DNA of 64,000 nt from Dechloromonas denitrificans (GCF_001551835.1 NZ_LODL01000002.1:62001-126000); one strand, 5' to 3'. Positions 11,422-20,752 are shown, numbered from the stretch's first letter. Numbers and translations are program-made. Notes: generated by a model not told the origin, from the letters alone.

Positions 11422-13836
11422 ATGTCGAACCCCAACACGCTCCCGGAAACCGTCGAACTGCCGCTGCTGCCGTTGCGCGATGTCGTCGTCTTCCCGCACA
11501 TGGTCATCCCCCTCTTCGTCGGCCGCCCGAAATCGATCAAGGCCCTCGAAATGGCCATGGAAGCCGGCAAGAACATCCTGCTGGTCGCCCAGAAATCGGC
11601 CGCCAAGGACGATCCGGAGCCGGAAGACCTCTACCGCATTGGCTGCATGGCCAACATCCTGCAAATGCTCAAGCTACCGGACGGCACCGTCAAGGTGCTG
11701 GTCGAAGGCACCCAGCGCGCCCGCGTCGAAGCCATTGAGGTGCAATCCTCGGTCTTCATGGCCACTGCCGCCCCGTTACCGCAAGCGGCGATTGAAGATC
11801 ACGAGATCGAAGCCATGCGCCGCGCGGTGGTTGCCCAGTTCGACCAGTTCGTCAAACTGAACAAGAAGATTCCGCCGGAAGTCCTCTCCTCCATTGCCGG
11901 CATCGAGGATGCCGGCCGTCTGGCCGACACCATCGCCGCCCACCTGCCGCTCAAACTGGAGCAGAAGCAGGAAGTGCTGGAAATGGAAAGCATCCGCGAC
12001 CGTATCGATCGTCTGCTCTCCCAACTCGAATCCGAAATCGACATCCTGCAGGTCGAAAAGCGCATCCGTGGCCGCGTCAAGCGCCAGATGGAGAAGAGCC
12101 AGCGCGAGTACTACCTGAACGAACAGGTCAAGGCGATCCAGAAAGAACTCGGCGAAGGCGAAGAAGGGGCCGACCTCGAAGAACTGGACAAGAAGATCAA
12201 GGCCGCCGGCATGAGCAAGGAAGGCCTAGCCAAAGCGCAAGGCGAGCTGAAAAAACTGCGCCTGATGTCGCCGATGTCAGCTGAAGCCACTGTCGTCCGC
12301 AACTTCATCGAAACCCTGATCGGCCTACCCTGGCGCAAGAAGACCCGCATCAGCAAGGATTTGCACGAAGCGGAAAAGGTGCTCGACACCGACCACTACG
12401 GCCTGGAGAAGGTCAAGGAGCGCATCGTCGAGTATCTCGCGGTGCAACAGCGCGTCGACAAGGTCAAGGCACCGATCCTGTGCCTGGTTGGCCCCCCGGG
12501 TGTCGGCAAGACCTCGCTCGGCCAGTCGATCGCCAAGGCAACCAACCGCAAGTTCGTCCGCATGGCACTGGGCGGCGTCCGTGACGAAGCCGAAATCCGT
12601 GGCCACCGCCGCACCTACATCGGTTCGATGCCGGGCAAGATCCTGCAGAGCCTGACCAAGGTCGGTGTCCGCAACCCGCTCTTCCTGCTCGACGAAGTGG
12701 ACAAGCTCGGCCAGGATTTCCGTGGCGACCCCTCCTCCGCATTGCTGGAAGTCCTTGATCCGGAACAGAACCATACTTTCCAGGATCATTACGTCGAGGT
12801 CGATTTCGACCTCTCCGACGTGATGTTCGTGGCGACCGCCAACACCCTGAACATTCCAGCCCCGCTACTCGACCGGATGGAAGTTATTCGCCTGTCCGGC
12901 TACACGGAAGACGAGAAGGTCAATATCGCCATGCGCTATCTACTGCCCAAGCAGATCAAGAACAATGGCCTGAAAAAGACCGAAATTGCGGTGGCCGACA
13001 GCGCCATTCGCGACATCGTCCGCTACTACACGCGAGAAGCAGGCGTCCGCGCCCTCGAACGAGAAATCTCCAAGATTTGCCGCAAGGTCGTCAAGACCTT
13101 GGTACTGAAGAAGCGCGACACGAAGATTGCGGTCAACGCCCGCAATCTGGACAAATTCCTCGGTGTGCAGCGTTACAGCTTCGGCATGGCCGAAAAGGAA
13201 AACCAGGTCGGCCAGGTTACCGGCTTGGCGTGGACTGAAGTCGGCGGCGAATTGCTGACCATCGAATGCGCCAACATGCCGGGCAAGGGCAACATCCTGC
13301 GCACTGGCTCCTTGGGCGATGTTATGAAGGAATCGGTTGAAGCAGCCCGTTCGGTGGTCCGCGCCCGCTCACGCCGCCTGGGTATCAAGGACGAAGCGTT
13401 CGAGAAGACCGACATCCACATCCACGTTCCGGAAGGCGCCACGCCCAAGGATGGTCCGTCTGCCGGTATCGCGATGACCACGGCCCTGGTCTCCTCCTAC
13501 ACCGGTATTCCGGTCCGCTGCGAAGTTTGCATGACGGGAGAGATTACCTTGCGTGGCGAGGTGCTGGCCATTGGCGGCCTCAAGGAAAAGCTGCTGGCCG
13601 CCGTGCGCGGCGGATTGAAGACAGCCTTGATCCCGGAAGAGAACGTCAAGGACCTCACCGAGATCCCGGACAACATCAAAAACAAGATCGAGATCGTCCC
13701 GGTCAAATGGATCGATCAGGTACTGGAGCGAGCACTGGAGCGCAAACCGGAAGCCCTGCCGGAGCAATCCGAGCAAAATTCAGGCGTCGCAGCCGGCGCC
13801 GATAGCGCTGCATCACAGGCCATCCTTACTCATTGA
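11422..13836 (+). CDS. lon: Lon protease (housekeeping copy)
   Basis: An 804-residue LonA with an N-terminal substrate-binding domain (residues 10-210), coiled-coil segment, AAA+ ATPase (Walker A GPPGVGKTS) and C-terminal Ser-Lys protease. The catalytic Ser680 lies in PKDGPSAG and the Lys near 723 in IGGLKEK. It degrades misfolded and short-lived regulatory proteins in the cytoplasm. The location between clpX and hupB is the conserved one. A second Lon gene is at 51153-53561, so this is the core copy by context. Upstream is a sigma-32-like promoter. Confidence 0.97.
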   Translation: MSNPNTLPETVELPLLPLRDVVVFPHMVIPLFVGRPKSIKALEMAMEAGKNILLVAQKSAAKDDPEPEDLYRIGCMANILQMLKLPDGTVKVLVEGTQRARVEAIEVQSSVFMATAAPLPQAAIEDHEIEAMRRAVVAQFDQFVKLNKKIPPEVLSSIAGIEDAGRLADTIAAHLPLKLEQKQEVLEMESIRDRIDRLLSQLESEIDILQVEKRIRGRVKRQMEKSQREYYLNEQVKAIQKELGEGEEGADLEELDKKIKAAGMSKEGLAKAQGELKKLRLMSPMSAEATVVRNFIETLIGLPWRKKTRISKDLHEAEKVLDTDHYGLEKVKERIVEYLAVQQRVDKVKAPILCLVGPPGVGKTSLGQSIAKATNRKFVRMALGGVRDEAEIRGHRRTYIGSMPGKILQSLTKVGVRNPLFLLDEVDKLGQDFRGDPSSALLEVLDPEQNHTFQDHYVEVDFDLSDVMFVATANTLNIPAPLLDRMEVIRLSGYTEDEKVNIAMRYLLPKQIKNNGLKKTEIAVADSAIRDIVRYYTREAGVRALEREISKICRKVVKTLVLKKRDTKIAVNARNLDKFLGVQRYSFGMAEKENQVGQVTGLAWTEVGGELLTIECANMPGKGNILRTGSLGDVMKESVEAARSVVRARSRRLGIKDEAFEKTDIHIHVPEGATPKDGPSAGIAMTTALVSSYTGIPVRCEVCMTGEITLRGEVLAIGGLKEKLLAAVRGGLKTALIPEENVKDLTEIPDNIKNKIEIVPVKWIDQVLERALERKPEALPEQSEQNSGVAAGADSAASQAILTH

Positions 13837-13848
13837 TTTGAAAGGAAA

Positions 13849-13877
13849 GGCATGCTGGACCATTCGTCCGGCATGCC
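13849..13877 (+). terminator. Hairpin downstream of lon
   Basis: Twelve-base arms (GGCATGCTGGAC and GTCCGGCATGCC, one G-T pair) around a CATTC loop, 12 bases after the lon stop. No T-tract follows, so it is a weak terminator or an RNA-stabilising hairpin. Confidence 0.5.
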
Positions 13878-13918
13878 CGCCTGGATGTTCCGCCCCGGTG
13901 AATGCCGCCAGAATCCGC

Positions 13919-13948
13919 TTGACACAAGGATTTCGGCAGAGATATAAA
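13919..13948 (+). promoter_or_regulatory. Sigma-70 promoter of hupB
   Basis: A perfect -35 TTGACA (13919-13924) and a -10 TATAAA (13943-13948), with an 18-base spacer (17 if ATATAA is used). The site is 53 bases upstream of the hupB start. It should also drive tRNA-Val, which follows hupB by nine bases. Confidence 0.75.
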
Positions 13949-14001
13949 TCCGTCCTCACAAAATTTTTGCGGTTAAAATCCTTCCATTTAGGGGACTCAA
14001 G

Positions 14002-14274
14002 ATGAATAAAACTGAACTGATCGATCAGATTGCTGCTTCTGCTGACATTTCCAAAGCAGCTGCTGCTCGCGCCCTCGACGCCACCGTTGCAGCCGTCAAG
14101 GATGCACTGAAGGCCGGCGATACCGTCAGCCTGATCGGTTTCGGCACCTTCTACGTTGGCGAGCGTGCCGCCCGCACCGGCCGCAACCCGCGTACCGGCA
14201 AGACCCTGGAAATCAAGGCCGCCAAGTCGCCGAAGTTCCGCGCTGGCAAGGGTCTGAAAGACGCCATCAACTAA
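14002..14274 (+). CDS. hupB: DNA-binding protein HU-beta
   Basis: A 90-residue nucleoid protein of the HU/IHF family that binds and bends DNA non-specifically as a dimer. The beta-arm signature [14 protein letters not shown] is intact and the proline-containing arm is preceded by the dimerisation helices. Position after lon is the conserved hupB location. A strong sigma-70 promoter lies upstream and tRNA-Val starts nine bases after the stop, so the mRNA and tRNA are probably made as one transcript and separated by tRNA processing. Confidence 0.97.
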   Translation: MNKTELIDQIAASADISKAAAARALDATVAAVKDALKAGDTVSLIGFGTFYVGERAARTGRNPRTGKTLEIKAAKSPKFRAGKGLKDAIN

Positions 14275-14283
14275 GAGCTTTCC

Positions 14284-14359
14284 GGGTGCTTAGCTCAGTT
14301 GGTAGAGCGTCGCCCTTACAAGGCGAATGTCGGCGGTTCGACCCCGTCAGCACCCACCA
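14284..14359 (+). tRNA. tRNA-Val (TAC)
   Basis: A 76-base cloverleaf with encoded CCA. The acceptor GGGTGCT pairs with AGCACCC, the anticodon loop CTTACAA gives TAC, and the T-arm contains GGTTCGACCC. It lies nine bases downstream of hupB and is followed by a terminator. Confidence 0.97.
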
Positions 14360-14382
14360 AGACTCCTGAAAAGGATTACATC

Positions 14383-14408
14383 AACCCCGCTCCCGTAGCG
14401 GGGTTTTT
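14383..14408 (+). terminator. Intrinsic terminator of hupB-tRNA-Val
   Basis: The hairpin AACCCCGC / GCGGGGTT with a seven-base loop is followed by a five-T run. It ends only 15 bases before the HDOD gene start. Confidence 0.88.
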
Positions 14409-14423
14409 GTTGGGAAGGATCAA

Positions 14424-15293
14424 ATGACTGCGCTGCAAGATGACAACAAGACCGGTGATGCACTCAGAGCCCAGCGTTTTGAGATGCTGGCAGATATTGC
14501 CAAGGAACTCGCTGGTGAAGTTGTGTTTCCCACATACTTCGACGCGGTGTTGCGCCTTCGCAAGGCTCTTCAGGAGCAAAACCAGTCGCTGGGCAGGATC
14601 GCTGCCGCAGTCGCAGCTGAGCCGCTGATCAGCGCCAAGCTGCTGCACCTCGCCAACTCGGTCGCCTTCAACCCTGGCGGCACCGAAGTGCTCGATCTGC
14701 AAGCAGCCATCGCCCGCCTCGGCATCAATGTAGTACGCAGCACGGCACTGTCAATTGTCATGACCCAGCTTCTCCGGGCCAAAGGCATGGCCGCGTACAG
14801 CGAACTGACCCATACCCTGTGGGATCATTCGATAAATACTGCCGCGGCCGCTCGCATCATCGCCCGCAAGCTGACCCGCATCAACCCTGAGGAGGCCATG
14901 CTGGCGGGCCTGATTCACGACCTTGGTGCCTTCTACATGCTCTATCGGGCAACACAGTACGAGGAGCTCAGCCACCGGCCGGAGAGCGTCAAATACCTGA
15001 TCATCCAGTGGCACGAAAGCATCGGCGTTTCGCTGCTTAACGCGCTCGGCTTGCCCGAAGAAATTGTCAAGGCGACAGAAGATCATGATCGCCTGCGCCC
15101 GCCGCCCAACCCGGTGCGTACCCTGACTGATGTAATTTACGTGGCCAACATGCTGGCTGGCGGACATTTCGAATGGACTATGCAGGATCTGCCGATGTGC
15201 TCCGCAGACCTTGAGGCGCTTGAAACTCAGTTTGCCGAGATCAGACCAGAAATTGAAGCGGAAGCTTCAGAAATGCGCACATCCTTCGGCTGA
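14424..15293 (+). CDS. HDOD domain protein
   Basis: A 289-residue cytoplasmic protein. Most of it is an HDOD domain, an HD-like helical fold found in bacterial signalling proteins. LISAKLLHLANS (about 69-80) is the typical HDOD helix, and GLIHDLGAF (about 161-169) retains an HD pair. A complete set of HD-phosphohydrolase ligands is not obvious, as usual for HDOD. No GGDEF, EAL or receiver domain is attached. Relatives are linked to stress, motility or virulence regulation, but no specific role can be assigned. It starts just after the tRNA-Val terminator. Confidence 0.82.
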   Translation: MTALQDDNKTGDALRAQRFEMLADIAKELAGEVVFPTYFDAVLRLRKALQEQNQSLGRIAAAVAAEPLISAKLLHLANSVAFNPGGTEVLDLQAAIARLGINVVRSTALSIVMTQLLRAKGMAAYSELTHTLWDHSINTAAAARIIARKLTRINPEEAMLAGLIHDLGAFYMLYRATQYEELSHRPESVKYLIIQWHESIGVSLLNALGLPEEIVKATEDHDRLRPPPNPVRTLTDVIYVANMLAGGHFEWTMQDLPMCSADLEALETQFAEIRPEIEAEASEMRTSFG

Positions 15294-15302
15294 CCGGACC
15301 AA

Positions 15303-16064
15303 TCAGTCCTTGCGCCCGTAACCGGTCTTGACCTGGGTTGATGCCAGCACGCCACGCAGAATATTGATCTCATCTTTTTCGAGACGTACTCGCCCAAACA
15401 AGCGCCGCAATTTAGGCATCAAACGACCCGGTTGTTCGGGGTTGTAGAAACCGGTGTCGGTCATGACTTTTTCAAGATGGCCATAAAGCCCCTCGACTTC
15501 ATCAAGCGTCGCCGGCGGCGAAGCAAAGGGGGTCACCCCCAGCACCCGTATCGGCGGCTGACCAGCAAACGCAGCCATCCGGCTTTCATAGCAAAGCACC
15601 TGGACTGCCGAGCCGAGGTTTAGGGAACTGAAGTCAGGGTTGGTCGGAATCGTGACGGCTGCCTGGCAATGCAGAATCTCCTCATTGCTCAGCCCCATGG
15701 TTTCGTTACCGAAGACCAGCGCAACCTCACCCTGCTCCGCCTCGCGCAACAGGCGCGCCACCGTTTCGCGTGGCGCACCGATCTCCGGCCCCAAATCACG
15801 CTGCCTGGCTGACAGTGCAACCGCAAATATCGTTCCGGCCAAGGCCTCTTTCAGCGAACTGGTGATTTTGGAAGCCTGAAGGACGTCGACCGCACCAGTT
15901 GCCCGCACATCCGCCTCGGGGTCGGGAAACTGTTTGGGCTCCACCAGATACAGACTGGACAATCCCATCGTCTTCATCGCCCGCGCCGCTGCACCGATGT
16001 TGCCCGGATGACTCGGACGGCACAGAACAACTCTGATGCGTGAAAGCAGGAGTTGAGGGTTCAT
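15303..16064 (-). CDS. trmJ: tRNA (cytidine/uridine-32-2'-O)-methyltransferase
   Basis: A 253-residue SPOUT-class methyltransferase that 2'-O-methylates position 32 in the tRNA anticodon loop. SPOUT motifs are visible: RPSHPGNIGAAARAM near the N-terminus, LVFGNETMGLSNEE in the middle and SSLNLGSAVQVLCYE forming the SAM-binding knot. The C-terminal helical extension and length agree with TrmJ. It is divergent from suhB, with 66 bases between starts, a common pairing in betaproteobacteria. Confidence 0.92.
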   Translation of the reverse strand: MNPQLLLSRIRVVLCRPSHPGNIGAAARAMKTMGLSSLYLVEPKQFPDPEADVRATGAVDVLQASKITSSLKEALAGTIFAVALSARQRDLGPEIGAPRETVARLLREAEQGEVALVFGNETMGLSNEEILHCQAAVTIPTNPDFSSLNLGSAVQVLCYESRMAAFAGQPPIRVLGVTPFASPPATLDEVEGLYGHLEKVMTDTGFYNPEQPGRLMPKLRRLFGRVRLEKDEINILRGVLASTQVKTGYGRKD

Positions 16065-16130
16065 AGTGTAAAATCCAGTCTTTCAAATATAAATCGGGTG
16101 GCCTCGGCCACCCGTTAGCTCTTTAAGCCC

Positions 16131-16943
16131 ATGCATCCAGCCCTGAATATCGCCATCAAGGCGGCGCGCCGCGCCGGCCAGATCATCAACCGTGCCTCCA
16201 ACGACCTCGACTTGCTGAAGGTTTCGACCAAGCAACCGAACGACTTCGTCACTGAAGTCGACAGAGCAGCCGAAGCTTCGATCATCGAAACCCTGCAGGA
16301 GGCCTATCCCGGCTACGGCATTTTAGCAGAGGAGTCTGGCGAGACTGCCGGCAAGGGCAACAACGATGCCGAATACCAGTGGATCATCGACCCACTCGAT
16401 GGCACTACCAACTTCATTCATGGCATGCCCCAATACGCGGTCTCCATCGCCCTGGCCAAGGCCGGGGTCGTTGAGCAGGCAGTCGTCTTCGATCCCAATC
16501 GCAATGAACTCTTCACCGCCAGCAAGGGCGCAGGCGCCTTCCTCAATGAGCGCCGCATCCGTGTTTCGAAACGGCTCAAACTTCAGGATGCGCTGATCGG
16601 CACCGGCTTCCCGTACCGCGAGTTTCAACACATCGACACCTACCTGGCCATCTTCAAGGAATTGACCCAGAAGACTGCCGGCTTGCGCCGTCCCGGCGCC
16701 GCTTCACTCGACCTCGCCTACGTCGCCTGCGGCCGCTACGATGGCTTCTGGGAGTTCGGCCTTTCTCCGTGGGACATGGCAGCAGGTTCCCTGCTGATTT
16801 CCGAAGCAGGCGGACTGGTCAGTGATCTGCGTGGCGAAACAAACTATCTCGAAACCGGCAACATCATTGGCGGCACCCCGAAGGTTTTCTCGCCGCTACT
16901 CAATCTGATTCAGGAAAAACTGCCCGAATCCGTGCGCGGCTAA
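16131..16943 (+). CDS. suhB: Inositol-1-monophosphatase family protein SuhB
   Basis: A 270-residue Mg2+-dependent phosphatase. Metal-site residues are Glu67/Glu68 in ILAEESG, Asp87 and Asp90 in [10 protein letters not shown], and the Asp in [12 protein letters not shown]. In E. coli, SuhB also joins the rRNA antitermination complex, and this may apply here. The leader holds a perfect CGGGTGGC-CTCG-GCCACCCG hairpin (16095-16114) in the 66-base gap from trmJ. A clear terminator follows the gene. Confidence 0.92.
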   Translation: MHPALNIAIKAARRAGQIINRASNDLDLLKVSTKQPNDFVTEVDRAAEASIIETLQEAYPGYGILAEESGETAGKGNNDAEYQWIIDPLDGTTNFIHGMPQYAVSIALAKAGVVEQAVVFDPNRNELFTASKGAGAFLNERRIRVSKRLKLQDALIGTGFPYREFQHIDTYLAIFKELTQKTAGLRRPGAASLDLAYVACGRYDGFWEFGLSPWDMAAGSLLISEAGGLVSDLRGETNYLETGNIIGGTPKVFSPLLNLIQEKLPESVRG

Positions 16944-16962
16944 ATTTAGCCAGCCACAACCC

Positions 16963-16988
16963 AAAAGCGCCAACATGGCGCTTTTTTT
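16963..16988 (+). terminator. Intrinsic terminator of suhB
   Basis: AAAAGCGCCA-ACA-TGGCGCTTTTTTT: ten paired bases and a seven-T run, 20 bases after the suhB stop. Confidence 0.92.
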
Positions 16989-17323
16989 ATTTCAATTACC
17001 CCATATGGAATGGGATGACACATTTTCCCTTGGAAAAGAACTGCCTGATCGCTACACAAAAACACCTAGCACCAATCCCTGGGAATACGTACAAAAATAC
17101 ATACTTCCCGGAATTACACCCTTCACGCCAAGACAACAAAATCGGATTGAGAAAATACCGAACAGCATGGACGAGAAAACGCTTGGAAGCACCTGTCACT
17201 CATCAATGACAACCTCTAAAAAGCAAACTAAAGGTTGAGATGATAAAAACGGTGTAATTGATTTCCAGTCTTTACCATCCGTTCTCTCGGTTAAAAACGG
17301 ATCAACAAAAAGCTGGAGACACC
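16989..17323. other. AT-richer intergenic stretch, no gene seen
   Basis: This lies between the suhB terminator and the STAS gene and is clearly less GC-rich than the flanks. An open frame starting inside the terminator (16975-17238) has no ribosome-binding site or protein-like composition. The leader of the STAS gene must lie here, but I see no convincing -35/-10 pair. Confidence 0.5.
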
Positions 17324-17668
17324 ATGAAAATCACACTCAATGGCGTGGGCAATAATCACTGCCTAGTTTTTGAAGGCAAAATGACCTGCAAGTTCGCCCG
17401 CGAAATCGAAAACAGTATTATCGACATGATGCGCCGGCATCCGAAAATTAACGTCGACCTGTCACGGGTTCACGAAATTGATCGATGCGGCGTACATCTT
17501 CTTTCGGTACTAAAAAGCTTCGGCGGTGAGGCAGTCAAAATCATTGCGACCTCACCCGAAGTCGAAATAACTCTGCATCACTTATATCCGCTTCACCAAC
17601 ATGTTCGACCAGGCAGCAACGGCTCAAAATTCAGAAAAGCCCCTGCGTTGCAGTCCGCTTCGTTGTGA
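17324..17668 (+). CDS. STAS domain protein (anti-sigma antagonist-like)
   Basis: A 114-residue stand-alone STAS fold. The pattern NVDLSRVHEIDRCGVHLLSV is the strand-loop-helix that carries the phosphorylatable Ser/Thr in SpoIIAA/MlaB-type proteins. Here that position reads DRCG, with Cys instead of Ser, so classical phospho-control may be lost. The ATG at 17324 has GGAG upstream and is preferred over a GTG/ATG 22 codons earlier. It lies alone, 280 bases before the sigma-54 activator and on the same strand. It may be an accessory of the surface-protein locus, but no partner anti-sigma factor is visible. Confidence 0.65.
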   Translation: MKITLNGVGNNHCLVFEGKMTCKFAREIENSIIDMMRRHPKINVDLSRVHEIDRCGVHLLSVLKSFGGEAVKIIATSPEVEITLHHLYPLHQHVRPGSNGSKFRKAPALQSASL

Positions 17669-17947
17669 TTTTGGATCAAAAACCAAGCAACAGAAGTACT
17701 CACCAACATAACGGGTGAATACTTGGGTAATGACACGCATTGAGCACAGCATTAATCCTACCCTGCTGCGGTTTACAGTGCCTCACCACACCTCGACTAC
17801 CGAGATCACCGTAACCAATTTAGCGCTGTACGAGTATTTCATATTTATCCGAAATAAATAAAACTTTTCCTTAGTCAGGAATATTGCCTGTAAATATAAA
17901 TTATTAATCATATAGACAATATTAAATTAAAATCCGTGGGGAAAAGA
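17669..17947. other. AT-rich leader of the sigma-54 activator gene
   Basis: No gene is supported here. The last 100 bases are strongly AT-rich (runs of TAAATATAAATTATTAAT) and probably contain the activator's promoter, but no -35/-10 pair of good spacing stands out. Confidence 0.4.
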
Positions 17948-19300
17948 ATGACAACCGGAAGCGTAGTTCTGATCGATCCTCAGAGTTACATTAGCCAGCA
18001 AATACAAAAACTGGTAATTGAAAACATTAATTTTTTTTGCGTCGAATCAACGGCGGATGCAAAGAATCTTTTATCCAGACAACCGTGTTCGGTGGGCCTG
18101 GTTATCCTTGACCCGTCGCTGAAGGACAGTCTGGAAGAGGTCGAGTCACTCGTCGTGGCAACATCAAAGACCGAGTGGATTGCGCTGGTTGCCCCGGCAT
18201 TTATGGAAATGGCTCATGTGCGTTCATTTGTCGCCAATGCGTTTTACGACTATCACACATTACCGGTCGACCTACAGCGCCTGCTCATGACGATTGGCCA
18301 CGCCTGCGGTATCGCTCATCTCAGGCTTTCGCTCGCCAAGAGCAAGAAAGAGAATGCGGACCCTGGCCACTTTGGTATTCACGGCAATAGCGCCATCATG
18401 CAGACCTTCTTTCAGCGACTGGACAAGGTCATCAATGCCGATCTCGCCGTATTAATTGGTGGCGAAACCGGAACCGGCAAAGAGTTGGTCGCCCAAGCCA
18501 TCCACGGTCACTCCCGGCGTTCAAAGGGCCCATTTGTAGCAGTCAACTGTGGAGCGGTCCCGCAAAACCTAATTCAGTCAGAACTCTTTGGTCACGAGCG
18601 TGGCGCATTCACCGGTGCACAACAAAGAAAGATCGGCAGCATTGAAGCCGCGAATGGTGGGGTGCTGTTTCTCGATGAGATCGGCGATTTGCCACTCAAC
18701 CTACAAGCAAATCTGCTCAGAGTATTGCAGGAACGCACGATCACCCGGCTCGGCTCGACCCAGCCGGTTCCTGTGGACTTTCGCATCATTGCCGCCACCC
18801 ACGTTGACCTGCAGCAAGCCATCCAGAACGGCAGTTTCCGGGAAGACCTGTATTACCGCCTCAGCGTCATCCAACTTGATTTGCCGCCCCTACGCAGTCG
18901 AGATGGGGATGTTCCATTACTGGCAGAGGTAATATTCAAAAGACTTTCGGCAAACAATCCGCACTGCCGGGCAAACGGGTTCACCAGTCAAGCATTGCGG
19001 GTGATGAGCACATACCGCTGGCCAGGCAACGTCCGCGAACTGATCAACCGGATTCACCGCGCAGTTATTCTGTGTGAGGGCAAGCTGATCGGTGTCAGCG
19101 ACCTTGGGCTGGATGCCTATGTAGACATTCCTGAAGCAAAGACACTGGAGGACGCAAGAGCCTCTCTTGATCGTAGCATTCTCGAAATAAGCCTGCGCAA
19201 TAACGGGAACAACGTCTCACGCGCCGCACGTCAGCTTGGCGTTTCGCGCGTCACCTTTTATCGGATGATGAACAAGCACAACATTGCAGCGACCCATTAG
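17948..19300 (+). CDS. Sigma-54-dependent activator with pseudo-receiver (VpsR-like)
   Basis: A 450-residue enhancer-binding protein. Residues 1-125 look like a receiver: Asp55 sits in LVILDPS, but the acidic pair after strand 1 is reduced to IDP and the conserved Lys is replaced (YHTLPVD), so control by ligand binding is more likely than standard phosphorylation. The AAA+ domain has Walker A GETGTGKE (172-179), the sigma-54 contact loop GAFTGA (219-224) and Walker B FLDEIGD. A Fis-type helix-turn-helix ends the protein (VSRAARQLGVSRVTFYRMM). The ATG at 17948 follows GTGGGGAAAAGA. It probably activates the sigma-54 promoter at 25004-25018. Confidence 0.88.
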   Translation: MTTGSVVLIDPQSYISQQIQKLVIENINFFCVESTADAKNLLSRQPCSVGLVILDPSLKDSLEEVESLVVATSKTEWIALVAPAFMEMAHVRSFVANAFYDYHTLPVDLQRLLMTIGHACGIAHLRLSLAKSKKENADPGHFGIHGNSAIMQTFFQRLDKVINADLAVLIGGETGTGKELVAQAIHGHSRRSKGPFVAVNCGAVPQNLIQSELFGHERGAFTGAQQRKIGSIEAANGGVLFLDEIGDLPLNLQANLLRVLQERTITRLGSTQPVPVDFRIIAATHVDLQQAIQNGSFREDLYYRLSVIQLDLPPLRSRDGDVPLLAEVIFKRLSANNPHCRANGFTSQALRVMSTYRWPGNVRELINRIHRAVILCEGKLIGVSDLGLDAYVDIPEAKTLEDARASLDRSILEISLRNNGNNVSRAARQLGVSRVTFYRMMNKHNIAATH

Positions 19301-19355
19301 ACAAATTTCGTCGCACCTTACTACCGGTAAACGGGTAGTCAATTAATTACTATTC

Positions 19356-19406
19356 GGTATTCCTCTTACCGATTCGCAAACATATGATTCCAAGGTAAAA
19401 AATACC
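19356..19406 (+). promoter_or_regulatory. Paired GGTA...TACC inverted repeats, possible operator
   Basis: Two near-palindromes of the same type lie upstream of the barrel gene: GGTA-7-TACC at 19356-19370 and GGTA-5-TACC at 19394-19406. Together they also form a larger dyad. They could be regulator-binding sites or a leader hairpin. No sigma-54 consensus is visible in front of the barrel gene. Confidence 0.3.
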
Positions 19407-19425
19407 AATTACATATGGGATTTTC

Positions 19426-20736
19426 GTGATCAAAAGAGGAATGATGCCCGGCATCAAAGCAACCGGACACCACTTGGCCGGAGCACTGGCTCTGGCTTTC
19501 GTCGGAATGGCACAAGGAGCCGACCTGACTCCAGAGGATGAACAATTCCTTCGCAAGCAGATCATCGAGCAATCCAAACAGCTTGACGCACTCAAGCGAC
19601 AAATGGCGGAGACTGACGCCAAGTTGCTTGAGATGCAGCGAATTCTCAACAAGGAAAAACTCCGCACTACACGTGCGACTGGCACTACCCCGCCACAGGG
19701 TGGCACGTCCCCGTCATTTGATCTGGCTCAGGCCCCGCAAGCGCAGCCGAAAAACCAGCCGGAAACGGTCGGCCAGCCCGAAGAACGGTCCCGTGTGCAA
19801 CAGATTGCTCAGATCTTTGAACAACCCGGTGTCCTGACGCCACGCGGCAAATTCATGCTCGAACCGGGGCTGCAGTACGGCTACTCATCAAGCAACCGAG
19901 TTTCTCTGGTGGGCTACACGATTATTCCGGCGATACTGATTGGCCTGATCGATGTAAAGGAAGTCAAACGCAACACCTTCACCCCCAGCCTGACTGCACG
20001 CTGGGGCATTACCAACCGCCTCGAACTGGAAGCCAAGCTTCCCTATGTCTATCGTGATGACACAGTCGTATCGCGCCCGCTTAACTTGGGTGCTGCGCGT
20101 GATGAGGTTTTCAACAGTACGGGTTCCGGCATTGGTGACTTTGAAATGACCGGTCGCTACCAGTTGAACGAAGGTGGCGTCGACAACCCTTATTACATCG
20201 CCACGATGCGCTTCAAGAGCCGTACCGGCAAAGACCCGTTTGAAGTTGAAACGGATACTCTCGCACCAGGAAGAATTTCCAATGAATTGCAGCGGGAACT
20301 ACCTACCGGCTCCGGTTTCTACACACTCCAGCCCGGCCTGACTGTGCTCTATCCGTCCGACCCGGCCGTCTTCTTTGGCGGCATCAGTTATCAGTACAAC
20401 ATCAAACGCTCGGGCGTCTCGATGAATACCACCAACGGCCCGGTCGCAATCGGCGAAGTCGAGCCCGGCAGTGTGTTGGGTTTCAACTTCGGTATGGGCC
20501 TGGCACTCAACGACCGTTCGTCGTTCAGCATTGGCTATGATCACGCCTCGGTCGGCGCGACAAAAATCAACGGCACGACCGCTGTCAACTCGGTTCGTAC
20601 CGAACTCGGCACCTTGCTGCTTGGTTATTCGCATCGCCTGAACAAGAGCACGTCGTTGAACGTTTCGGTCGGCGCCGGCGTAACGCGGGACACCCCGGAT
20701 GTACAGCTCTCTGTTCGCTTGCCGATGACTTTCTAA
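19426..20736 (+). CDS. FapF-like outer-membrane beta-barrel with coiled-coil plug
   Basis: A 436-residue secreted protein. The signal peptide ends near GMAQGA-D. Residues about 38-80 are a charged coiled coil (EQFLRKQIIEQSKQLDALKR), then a Pro/Gln-rich linker, then from about 130 a repeating amphipathic beta-strand pattern to the C-terminal Phe (SVRLPMTF), typical of an outer-membrane barrel. This order (coiled coil, linker, barrel) is that of FapF, the amyloid secretion pore. Starts are possible at GTG 19426, ATG 19441 or ATG 19444; the first is used here because TGGGA precedes it. A terminator separates it from the convergent client genes. Confidence 0.78.
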   Translation: MIKRGMMPGIKATGHHLAGALALAFVGMAQGADLTPEDEQFLRKQIIEQSKQLDALKRQMAETDAKLLEMQRILNKEKLRTTRATGTTPPQGGTSPSFDLAQAPQAQPKNQPETVGQPEERSRVQQIAQIFEQPGVLTPRGKFMLEPGLQYGYSSSNRVSLVGYTIIPAILIGLIDVKEVKRNTFTPSLTARWGITNRLELEAKLPYVYRDDTVVSRPLNLGAARDEVFNSTGSGIGDFEMTGRYQLNEGGVDNPYYIATMRFKSRTGKDPFEVETDTLAPGRISNELQRELPTGSGFYTLQPGLTVLYPSDPAVFFGGISYQYNIKRSGVSMNTTNGPVAIGEVEPGSVLGFNFGMGLALNDRSSFSIGYDHASVGATKINGTTAVNSVRTELGTLLLGYSHRLNKSTSLNVSVGAGVTRDTPDVQLSVRLPMTF

Positions 20737-20752
20737 GTCATCAAAAATCGAA

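Noticed and set aside
16975-17238. Open frame of 87 codons after suhB
   Set aside because: It starts inside the suhB terminator, has no ribosome site and has an unlikely composition.
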